Position numbers and translations under genes: made by a program. Source: Pyropia yezoensis (lineage: Eukaryota; Rhodophyta; Bangiophyceae; Bangiales; Bangiaceae). Taken from it: a stretch of 64,000 bases of DNA. This document shows, in pieces, positions 29,939 to 39,200 of the stretch (the first letter of the stretch is position 1; each line of letters starts with the position of its first letter). The notes under the pieces are model-generated. The model was not told the DNA's origin and searched no databases. It worked only from the letters and a program-made list of their open reading frames with translations. The stretch spans positions 12,893,420-12,957,419 of the forward strand of contig CM020620.1 in the NCBI GenBank assembly GCA_009829735.1, in the 5' to 3' direction.

Positions 29939-30407
29939 TGCGGCAGTACTGACCCCCAGGTAGGGGGGCAACACGTGCCATGCAAGGGGCGGCAGGCCAC
30001 TAGCCTGATCCGTTCCTCCCCCTGCATTTGGGTCCATATTCCCTAAGTTTGGGATAGTTAGCTTAGTAGTAAATCCAACTTGGATTTGAGGGTTTTCTGC
30101 ATTTATCGTCTTGAATTTTCGTGTGGCCCGGTGGGCAGGTGCTGGGGTGGGAGATTCTGAGTGGCGAGATTCTGAGTGGACCCTGGGGGGATAAGGGGAG
30201 GGACAGCGGGGCTTGGCCCTGTGTCCCCGTCCCGACCAAGAAATTGTTGGACCACACACCATCTTCTTGTGTTTCAGTGAGGGGATTGCCCCACAACAGG
30301 GATAGAGTGTGTGCGACTTGCACTTCTTCCGGTTCCCCCGACACGAGAGGCAGCCCTTGCGCACCGCCCCAACTTCGGTGCCGTGTGTGCGAGAGGTTTT
30401 TGCCACA
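29939..30407 (+). repeat. 3' LTR of element A copy 2 (469 bp)
   Basis: It begins TGCGGCA and ends TGCCACA, matching the 468-bp LTR at 13264 with roughly 15 differences by eye. It is preceded by the polypurine tract. Immediately after its end the sequence continues as a broken Myb-like gene fragment on the minus strand. Confidence 0.9.
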
Positions 30408-30694
30408 CGCAGCACCAGCCAGCACGGTTGCCAGTTCTCGGGCTGGAGGCGGGCGCGGCGGACAGTCGGTGCCTTGCCTTGCTCTTTGAGCACCCTCTTG
30501 TAGTCGATGTCCTCGCGCTCAGCAGCGTACGCGCTCGTCGCAGTATAGAGGTAACGCGTCGCACGAAGAACGGACGCCTCGTCCATGTTGCCAGTCAGCT
30601 GCGTGCTTGCTACGTGATAAAAGTGAGCAAAGCGCTGGCTGCACGGCCCAATTGTCGGCCTCCGTGCCCACCCCATCTCAGCCGCATCTGACAT
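30408..30694 (-). pseudogene. Fragment of a Harbinger-type Myb-like accessory gene, cut by LTR element A
   Basis: Ninety-five codons on the minus strand end exactly at the LTR boundary. The fragment DAAEMGWARRPTIGPCSQRF resembles TAAEMRGRWTNRPPTSAKTE in the Myb-like protein at 50404-51861. The helical part that follows and LQPENWQPCWLVLR resemble LQKYVPCWKVLR in the accessory protein at 57595-59696. Such proteins accompany PIF/Harbinger transposases. A splice acceptor (ATGTCAG|AT) probably precedes the fragment. The remainder was separated by the retrotransposon. Confidence 0.5.
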
Positions 30695-31440
30695 GACCTA
30701 GGCTTCATCTCGCAGACCTTGCCATTTTTTTTGAGCTCTACATGCTTTTCCAGCAGATGCAGTAAGATTCTGGTCCAGATGTACAGAATTAATACGAACA
30801 CATGTCATCGGTTTAACCGGCAGAGGCAACGGGAAATATAATTTGTTTGAAGTCTACGCATTGTTTCACTACTTAGATCAAGCCTCAATGACTCGCCAAA
30901 TCTTGTTCAGCCATCTTCCGGTTACCTTGACTTGAAAGAACTTACCGCCACTTGTTGTCGCTTGCGTCAATGTTACGCAGATCGACTAGAGTCGTCATCC
31001 AGGCGGGCCACTCGTACGCCTAACGAGCATTAGCCAGCTGTGTGTTGTGCCCGTGTCGGCCGGACAGACACGGCGTCTGAGACACGGGTCACTGTCGTGT
31101 CGGGTCACGCTGCCGTGGCCATTGCTGGCCCGCGGTGCTGGGGCTCCGGGCCAGACGGGCGGGGGCGAGTGACGGGCGCGTATCGGCCAAGGTAATTCAA
31201 ATCAGACCGCATTTATCGTTCATCTCGATGCCATCTCAGCCCAGGACAGCCGTGGTCCACCTGCGCTGCGCCCCCGTCATTAAATGACCAAGCATGCGCA
31301 AGCCTCACAGCGGTCTCTTGATGCGCGCGCGCAGAAAAGCGTCAGCCGACCGATCATAAACAAACACATGGAACAGAAAAAGAAGAGAGCAGACGACGTG
31401 TCAGTACGTGCGGCAATGACCGGCATGGCCGCCGCCGTCG
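30695..31440. other. AT-richer intergenic region
   Basis: No convincing gene. It is lower in GC than its surroundings, has T-runs near 30725, and could include upstream exons or the promoter of the broken Myb-like gene. Confidence 0.45.
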
Positions 31441-33060
31441 GACGTCTGTGTCCGTGTCACTCGGCCGATCGTCACAGCTGCCGCGCGCGTCCGCCTCGCT
31501 CCCCCCCTCTGACTCTGACGGCGTGGCGGCTGCGCGCAGCGGTGGCGGGCTGTCACCGCCACGCGCCTTCCTCGCCGCCGCCGCCACCGCCGCCACAGCG
31601 TCGGCTGGGGTGACGGACCGGCTCCGCAGCGCCGGCGCGGCCCCCGAGGGGTGGAGGGGGCGGGTAGGGGGGGGGCGGAGATAGCAATTGGCGAAGCGCG
31701 GCCGCGTTTGCGTGGCGTTTGGCGGAGCGCGGCCGTCGCCGCCGCCACCAGTGCCGCCGCCACCGGGCGCGGCCGTCGCCGCCGCCGCCAATGTCGCCGC
31801 CTCTGGCGCGGCCGCCAGGGGGTGGGGGGGGCGGGGGGGGGGGGGGGGGCGGCGGTCGCGTTTGGTTGAGCCCAGCGGCCGCCGCCGCCGCCAGTGCCGC
31901 TGCCGCCAGTGCGGCCGCCGCAGGGCCCGGCCGTCGCCGCCGCCGCCAATGCCGCCGCCGCCGGGCGCGGCCGTTGCCACCGCCGCCAGTGCCGCCGCCG
32001 CCGGGCGCGGCCGTCACCGCCGCCGCCAACGCCACCGCCGCCGCCAGTGCCGCCCCCGCCGATCGCGGCTGTCGCCGTTGCCGCCAGTGCGGCCCGCAGC
32101 GATGGCTTGCTGCCACCGCCACGCCCCTCCGTCGCCACCGCCGCCACCGCCGCCACCGCGTCGGCGAGGGTGACGGACCGGCTCCGCCGCCGGCGCGGCT
32201 GCCGGGGGGTGGAGGGGGCGGGGAAGGCGGGGGTGAAGCGGCGGTGGCGGTTGACGGAGAGCGGCCATCGCCGTTGCCGCTAGTGGCACCGCCACCACAA
32301 AGGATGGCGGTGGGCAGCGGGGCGGCCGTCGGCCATACCTTGCCGCCATCTCAGCCTCTCGAGCGCGTCGCCCCGCTCCCACTCTCGCCGGTCGGTGCGC
32401 CAGCCGGAAAGGCCGCCGCCGCCCGCCCCCCCCGCCCCGCGGCAGGCCGCCGCCGCGCCCCACCCCCCCGGCGGGCCGCTGCCGTCAGTGGGGGGACAGA
32501 CGTGGGCGGGCCCGGGGGCGAAGCAGGTGGCCCAGCCGGAAAGGCCGCCGCCGCCCGGTCCCGACCGCCTCCCTGACCCCCCCCCCCCCCCCCCCCCCAC
32601 CGGCAAGTGTGGTGCCCCTTGCCGCCGTCGACACGGGGGCGCCGTTTACCAACCTGGGCAGCGGCGCCGCCCCGACCACCACCGCAACCGTCGCCACCGC
32701 AGCCCAGCTGCCGGCGCCACCGCCGCCACAACCACTGCGTCCAACACCCTCGCTACAGCCGCCGCCACTGCGTCTTATACCGCCGCCGCCGCTGCCGCCG
32801 CCGAACCGGCTGCCGCGGCCGCCTCCGCCACGCCGCCTCGGACACCGCCGCCTGGACGTCGCGCCTCCCCCCCCCCCTGCCGCGGAAAGCCGCCACGACC
32901 GCAACCGTAACCGGCGTGGGCAGCAGCGGCGGCGGATCCGGCGGATGCAGCGGCAGGACCCGCCGGTACCCCCCCCCCACACCCCTACTTTACCCCCTCC
33001 CCCCATCGAGCTTGCCCCCCCCCCCCCCGCCCCCCCCCCCCCCCCCCCGCCTTTATCACC
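31440..33060. repeat. GCC/GGC-rich minisatellite region
   Basis: A 40-bp unit beginning GCGCGGCCGTCGCCGCCGCC recurs near 31727, 31767, 31806, 31925 and 31966. A longer segment including TGACGGACCGGCTCCGC is duplicated at about 31611 and 32171. Homopolymer runs (G at 31826-31850; C at 32577-32600 and 33019-33050) punctuate it. Long Ala/Pro/Arg frames on both strands are explained by composition, and no domain was seen. Confidence 0.75.
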
Positions 33061-33302
33061 AGCTCAGCCTCTCAACCACGCTACCGACCGTCGACCGCTA
33101 TTGATCAACAAACTGGGCTCTCCTCAAAAACATTGTGATTGCATCATGCATCCAAACGACGTCTAATGCAGTCCTTCGCACACCAAATACAGGCCGTGCG
33201 TACACATGGGTGGTATCTCACCAAGCCGGGTGCGGGCACAAAGCAAGTACAGACCGACGCGAGTCACGTGGTGCCCTTGCTGCTCTCGCCCGCGTCGCTC
33301 TC

Positions 33303-33660
33303 TTAAGACTCTCCGTCACTCTCCGTCTCCTCGCCCTTCTCCTCGCCCTCCTCCTCCTCCTTCCCCTCCTCCTCCCCCTCCTCCTCCTCCCCCTCCTCCT
33401 CCCCCTCCTCATCCTCCTCCCCCTCCCCCTCCTCCTCTTCCGCCTCCTCCTCCTCCTCCTCCTCCTCCGCCTCCTCCTCCCCCTCCCCCTCCCCATCCCC
33501 CTCCTGCTCCTCCTCCCCCTCCTCCTCCTCCTCCTCCTTATCCTCCGCCCCGTCCTCCTCCTCCTCGGCCACCTCCTCGTCCTCGTCGTCCGCCACCTCC
33601 TCGTCCTCGTCCTCCGGCGCCGCTTCTCCGTCCTCTCCACGCCCTGCCTCCTCACCATCA
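33303..33660 (-). repeat. Homopurine-homopyrimidine tract encoding the poly-Glu tail
   Basis: More than 200 bp are nearly uninterrupted C/T on plus (CTCCTC, CCCTCC units), that is GAG/GGA on the coding strand. It encodes the acidic tail and has the mirror-repeat composition that can form triplex DNA. Confidence 0.85.
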
Positions 33661-36600
33661 GACCCACCAAAATTCGTGTACCTATACTCAAAATGATCGT
33701 GCGACGCGTCGAGGTCCTTCAGGTCCTCCATCCTCAGCTCCGAGTCCAGAAACTCGGCGTCCTCCATGGCCCCCTCGTCAAACCTCACGTAGGAGTCGTC
33801 CGACTCCTGCTCGTAGGAGTCGTCCGAAGAAACCGAATACCACGAGGAGAAGTCATAAGCAACGCCGGGTTCAACGACCTCGGCCTTGACTGACGGCATC
33901 CCCGCTGCCCCCCCCCCCCCCACCCGAGCCACCGACATGAGGCGCTCCCAGCGCTTCGCGTCGCGAGATGACGGCGCTGTCGCCGTCACCGGGATGACGA
34001 CGTGAACGACGTCATCAACGGACGACAAGTCAGACTCCTCCGAGTCGCTGTCGTCGTTGAGCAGGTCCAGGATGGCTTGCAAGGAGGACTTGACCCCGTT
34101 GTAAAGCGTGCGCCGCCCGATCTTGTCCTCCTTCGTGGTGGTGCCCAGCGTAGAGTCTGGGTCCTTCACCGCCGCGCTGAAGGGTTCCTTCACGTCGGTG
34201 GCAAACAGCTTGACCCACTGGCAGCCGGGCTTGAAAGCCGCGGCATGCAGCGCGGTGAGCTCCTTACAGATGTACGCGCGGTGCGACGGGTTCAGGCCTC
34301 CCATCATCTTCAATGGCGACAGTCCGTAGACGTCGAGGAGAAGCTGAGACCGAATCTACAGCAGTCACAATCACACCAAATGCCAGAGAGATGCAGTCAC
34401 CACGAAAAACAGACGGCCCAAGACAGGTCAGATGCAGCCCAATGCAGAGTAAGATGCAGTCCAATGACGCATGGCGCCAGATGGTGCCGAATGACATGAT
34501 ACACAACGACAGAAACAAAGATCACACGACACACACACATCCACACACATACGCACACACACAACATAGGGGCACGGTCCATACCTTCGCGATCATCAGG
34601 GCAATGACGGCGAGCAACAGGCTGAGCACCTGACGCCCCTTGTGGTACTGGTCCGTGTAGGCGTCTTCCATACCGTACCGATTGATGTACGCGGCGCACA
34701 AGTTGTACAGCGCAGCGCGCCCGCTCTTGGTGTTGAGGTAGCGCCTCCTTTTCAGCCACCACATCCCGATGGCTGCCGTGCGCTTGCTCTCGTCGTTGCC
34801 CCTGTAGTCCACCTCCGTTGACTCGTACTCCACCATAGCAGTCCACGACGACCACACCCAAGTGCACAAGCCGTGGTACGCCGTGCATCGCGCCTGGGCA
34901 CATTGCCCCAGAATGTCCGTCGTGCGCGTCGCGCTGCTGGTCTCCTCCTTCTTCGGCCGCGCGATGACCGCCGCCAACTGACGCGCCAACTCTTCCGCCC
35001 GCTCCATGCTGGCCGGCGCCACCGCCATGATGCTGGCAATGTACATGGCCCGCTCGCCGTCGTTGCACAAGAAGACGTCGTCGGCGTCCTGCGCATTGCT
35101 AAAGAGCGCGATGGTGCGCGCGGTTACCTTCCGGCGGACGGCGAGCGTCAGGGCCGGCCCGGCCAACTTACCTGGGGCCCTCGTCGGCTTGCCCCCCTTA
35201 CCCGTCCGCGACGCGTTCCCGGCAAGAATAGCCGGTCCCTTGCCCTTCTTCGGTGCAGCGGGTCCCTTGCCTTTGCCCTTCGTGGAAGGCGGCGGAGCAG
35301 CCTTGGGCGCAGACTTGGTTATCCCCTTCCGCCTAACGGGCGCCCTGGGGACTCCCTTCCTGGCGGCATCGGCGGCATTCACAGCGGCCTCCATGGAGCG
35401 CGCCCACGCAGCGTCCCGCTCTTCTAGGGCCGCCGCGGCGGACCCGTCCGAGTCGTCTTCGCCATCCTCGTCGCTGTCGCCGGGAGGTGCCAGCTCCCGG
35501 AGCAATGTCTCGCTCTTCGAGCGCCGCCGCTTCTTGCCTTGTGGAGCGTACTTTGGACGCTTCGGTGCAGGTGCAGGGTCCTCTGCAGATGACTGCGTCG
35601 TACGTATCATGAGAATGCAAGGGGGGCGGGGACACAAGTCGTTTGAGAAGCGATACGGTAATCCAGATGGGGCCTCAATGTGAGTGAGATGTGGTCCAGT
35701 TGACACCACATGAGGCATCACAGAGGACAAATGCTCATATGCAATGCAAATGACACAAAGGTGCTGCCAAAAGGAGCCACGCAGGTTGCGCAAACGTACT
35801 GAGCAACTGCCGGACACCTCCTTGCTAGCCTGCGCTTGCCGTCCGATCTTTCTCTTTCCAGCCTGTGCAGCACAGTCATTGGAGCGAGGCACTCAAACAA
35901 CTCGGGGGACACAGGAGATAGACGCGGCGACCAACCAGGACGAGCGTGGGGCACAAACGACACGGGGGACACGGAAGATAGAAGCGGCCACCGACCACGA
36001 CACAAAAAAGAGTCACACCGTCAACCGAAGCCAAGGAACGCCAAAGGGCACCGCTGCGCCATGATGAAGAAAAAGTTGCACACGAGCTTACGTTCTCCGC
36101 CGAGGGAGGGCCCGCGCCACGCGTGCCGCCACGCGCGGCCGCGGCCGCGCCACGCGCGCCGCCACGCGCGCCGCCACGTGCGGCCGCAGCCGCGCCACGC
36201 TCGCCGCCACACGTGGCTGTGGCCGCGCCACGCGCGCCACCACGTGCGGCTGCAGCCGCGCCACGCGCGCCGCCATGAGCGGCAGAGAGCCTCTTGAGGG
36301 CGTCGGTCGCGCCCGCTTGCGTGAGCGTCGACTGGCGCAGACGAGGAGGAGATGCGGTTGAGGCCGGCGCCCCCGTCCCCCCCCCCCTTGACCTGGTGGT
36401 CGACGCGCCGCGCCCTGCCCCCGACACAGCGGCCCACGTTCCGGCTTTGGCCGACACTGCGGCCCCCGTTCCGGCTTTGGCCGCCGCTTGCCCTGCCGCC
36501 GACGCGCCGCGCCCTGCCCCCGACACAGCGGCCCCCGTCACTGCTTTGCCGCCGCCCGCCCTGCCGCCGACGCGCCGCGCCCCGCCTTGGCCGCCCCCCG

Positions 36601-36703
36601 CCCTGCCTTGGCCGCCCCCCGCCCTGCCGTGGCCCCCCCCCGCCCCGCCTTGACCGCCCCCCGGCCACCGGAGCTCGGTGCGGCAGCCCCTCGGGCCTGC
36701 CAC
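33303..36703 (-). CDS. Unknown multi-exon protein with lysine-rich N-region and very acidic Glu-rich tail
   Basis: The predicted exons are ...36703-36092, 35592-34585 and 34355-33303, all joined in phase 0. Exon 2 contains a basic linker (PKRPKYAPQGKKRRRSK; TKGKGKGPAAPKKGKG) and then an ordered helical region (MYIASIMAVAPASMERAEEL; WWLKRRRYLNTKSGRAALYN). This continues into exon 3 (LLLDVYGLSPLKMMGGLNPS, CKELTALHAAAFKPGCQWVK). The last 130 residues are almost pure Glu/Asp/Gly. The helical region occurs near a Plavaka-like transposase gene transcribed divergently and might be transposon-derived, but no family was recognised. Exon 1 is Gly/Ala-rich and uncertain; an alternative start is ATG 35610. 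If so the protein has 692 residues. Confidence 0.55.
34356..34584 (-). other. GT-AG intron (229 nt) in the acidic-tail gene
   Basis: On the minus strand the donor is GCGAAG|GTATGG (exon ends at 34585) and the acceptor is GCTGTAG|ATTCGG (exon resumes at 34355). It contains a (TG)n-rich stretch and keeps phase 0, linking two reading frames that would otherwise be separate. Confidence 0.75.
35593..36091 (-). other. Probable GT-AG intron (499 nt) in the acidic-tail gene
   Basis: On the minus strand the donor is GAGAAC|GTAAGC (exon ends 36092) and the acceptor is ACGCAG|TCATCT (exon resumes 35592), phase 0 to phase 0. The donor is strong. The acceptor is one of several nearby AGs, so this junction is less certain than the other. 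Confidence 0.45.
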
Positions 36704-38540
36704 GCCATCTCGGCAGTGGTCGACGACGTCGGCAGCGTCTGCGCGCTCGGCCCGGGCCAGGGAGTGGTTGAAACCACCAAAAGCGCCGGCCGAGCCGCCA
36801 CGTCGCCGTCCGCACCCTCGCCCGCCTCGTCCCTCGCTGCGATCCCCAGCACGTGCGCCGGGACGCCGCCCACCGCCGTCACCAAGCGGCCAGCTTCCGC
36901 CGCCGCGCCACCAGATGCAGCCGCAACACAGCGAGATGCAGCCGCCGCGCCGTCAGACGCCATGGCGCCGGCCGCGTCCCCCGCCCCGTCCGCCGACCCG
37001 TCACTCGCCGCGTTCCTCAGCACGTCCCCAGCCGCGTCCCCCAGCACGTCCACCGGTACGTCGCGCGCCGCCCCCGCCGCCACAGCCGACGCCACGTCGC
37101 CAGCCACCTCCCCCCTCACGGGCACCCCAGCCGCGTCCCCCGCAGGGGGGCCAGAAGCAGCCGCCTCCTCCCTCACGGGCACCTTCGCCGCGTCCCCCGC
37201 CGCATTCCCCGCCGCTCGGGCAGATGCAGCCGACGCCGCGTCGCCAGCCGCCTCCTCCCTCAAGAGAACCCCAGCCGCGTCCCCCGCCGGGGGGCCAGAT
37301 GCAGCCGCCGCCGCGCCAGCCGCCGCCGCGCCGCCAGCCGCCGCCTCCTCCGCCTCCACCACCGCCGCGCCCAACACCGCGCGGCCAGCCGGCGCCACCA
37401 CCACCCCCGCGTCAACAGCCGGATCGGCCGGCGCCACCGCCACCCCCGCGCCCACCGACGGATCGGCCGCCGCCGCCACCACCACCGCGCGAACAGCCGG
37501 ATCGGTCACCGCCGCCGCCACCCCCGCGCCCACCGACGGATCGGCCGCCGCCGCCTCCACCCCCGCGCCCACCGACGGATCGGCCGCCGCCGCCACCACC
37601 CCCGCACCAACAACCGGATCGGTCGCCGCCGCCGCCACCCCCGCGCCCACCGACGGATCGGCCGCCGCCGCCGCCACCCCCGCGCCCACCGACGGATCGG
37701 CCGCCGCCGCCGCCACCCCCGCGCCAACAGCCGGATCGGCCGCCGCCGCCACCACCCCCGCGCCCACGGCCAGATCGGCAGCCCTCGCCGCCTCCGCCGA
37801 TGCGGCCGCGCCGCTAGCCGCCGCCTTCCCCGCCCCCGCCGCCGCGCACTCGGACCGATCGGCAGCCCCCGCCTCCGCGTCCCCCGCGCCCACGCGCGCC
37901 GCCGCCCCGCGCAAGGACGGATCGGCAGCCTCCTCCCCCACGGTGCCCACCGCTGGATCGCTGCTGGCGACACCCAGCGCGTCGCCGGCAACCGCAGGGC
38001 CGAACGCACGAAATACCGCGCGGTGCATGGCAGTGCACCACGGCAAGCCGAAAATCAGCACACGCCTTAGAAAGCTGCGCCGACGGCCCGCCCAGGGGAG
38101 ATGCGCGTTCCGCCCGCCAACGACGGCGGGCCTCCCACAGTCGCAGGAGAGTCAGGCCCTCAAAATGCATGCACACTGCATATGCACTGCACGGAGCGGG
38201 GTTGCATTTGGCCGCATCTGGCGACGCCAGCACCAATTGAAAGCACCGTACACGAGCCCAATTGTTGACGGCGACCAAGACAACAGTGGATGCGGGGGCG
38301 CCAGCATGCCAAGCTGGCCGTGATGACCGCCGCCGTCACAACCGTCCCCGCCGTGCCACCACAGCTGGGACCTGCGCCGGCCGGGCTCACCGTCCCCGCA
38401 TCCATCCCACCCACCTGCTCCTCGTGGCGAACTCCACCATTCGAGCCGGCCTTCCTCCCTCCTCCTCCCCCCCCCCCCCCCCCCCACCCCCCCTCCCCAC
38501 CGTCCCTCATAACTTATCCAACATGCACGAGCCGTAATGT
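36704..38540. repeat. GC-rich Ala/Pro-coding repeat region with 39-bp tandem units
   Basis: A 39-bp unit containing CGGATCGGCCGCCGCCGCC repeats at about 37380-37790, with exact spacing between 37654 and 37693. The number is a multiple of 13 codons. On the minus strand it reads as the 13-residue repeat ADPSVGAGVAAAA within a 507-codon open frame (36538-38061); on plus it reads DGSAAAAATPAPT. Either could be coding, and the minus frame could be 5' exons of the acidic-tail gene. A poly-C run follows at 38468-38490. Confidence 0.6.
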
Positions 38541-39200
38541 AGTTTAAGACATTAACTTGTGAGACAATTTTCACAACTACAAAATTCCGTCATCATGCCA
38601 CATTGCATTTTTATATTTCGTTCGGACAGTTGTACGCTGTACTTCTGTAAAACATCTCTAAATCGCACCTTCACGCACAGATTCGTGGTTTATGCTCTGT
38701 GGTCCACGCCACAGCCCAATCGCATGGCACACACGCTGGTTTTCAAGACAGCCCATGAACATTTGGGTGATCGCGTTTGCTATACAACTCTAGAGCACTG
38801 CCAATGCACTGAAGCGTTCCGCAGTGCAGGTGGACGAGTGAGTCCATTCATTTGCTAAGCCCTGTATGCTGGGAATCGAATATATGTACTGAGTGGGGGG
38901 TGTTGGCGGGGCGCGCATTCTCAATCCCGAGAGTCCCTTGCGACGGTGACTTCGCCGGCGCTCATCCACGTCTGCCTGACGGGCGACGCGCGTGACTTCG
39001 CCTGGGCTCTTCCACGTCTGCCTCACGGGCGACGCACGTACCGGCATCTCTACCCCATGGGCGACGCAGCCTCGTCTTCTCCGCATTCCAGGCGTGTGAC
39101 GCGACGCATCCTCGTCTTCCCCGCTTTCCTGGCCTGAGCCCGACGCCACAGGGGAAGGAGGGGGGGGACGGGGGGGGGGGGGGCTGATCGCGTTCCTGGT
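38541..39200. other. Intergenic, AT-richer
   Basis: Probably the upstream region of the Plavaka-like gene. No reading frame of note. Tandem-like GGCGACGC...CGTGACTTCGCC segments recur near 38950-39020. Confidence 0.45.

Larger units (their letters stand above)
21978..30407 (+). mobile_element. Family A LTR retrotransposon copy 2, decayed, left end lost in gap
   Basis: From the gap it reads the gag C-terminus, pol with many lesions, a 970-bp solo LTR insertion, the antisense frame, a polypurine tract and the 3' LTR. It follows copy 1 closely over its whole shared length but is not functional. Whether the two copies are in tandem or were joined by misassembly cannot be decided across the gap. 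Confidence 0.88.

Noticed and set aside
13259..30412. A single 17-kb element bounded by the LTRs at 13264 and 29939
   Set aside because: The 5-bp flanks differ, gag-pol is present twice, and a 500-N gap lies between. Two copies are the better reading.
31719..32576. Long Ala/Pro/Arg frames on both strands
   Set aside because: They are explained by the GCC-rich 40-bp minisatellite and are open in several frames at once.
36488..38323. Plus-strand frame of 611 codons
   Set aside because: Kept open by the 39-bp repeat; most of it is Ala/Pro/Ser-rich. A coding role is no better supported than on the minus strand, so it is described only as a repeat region.
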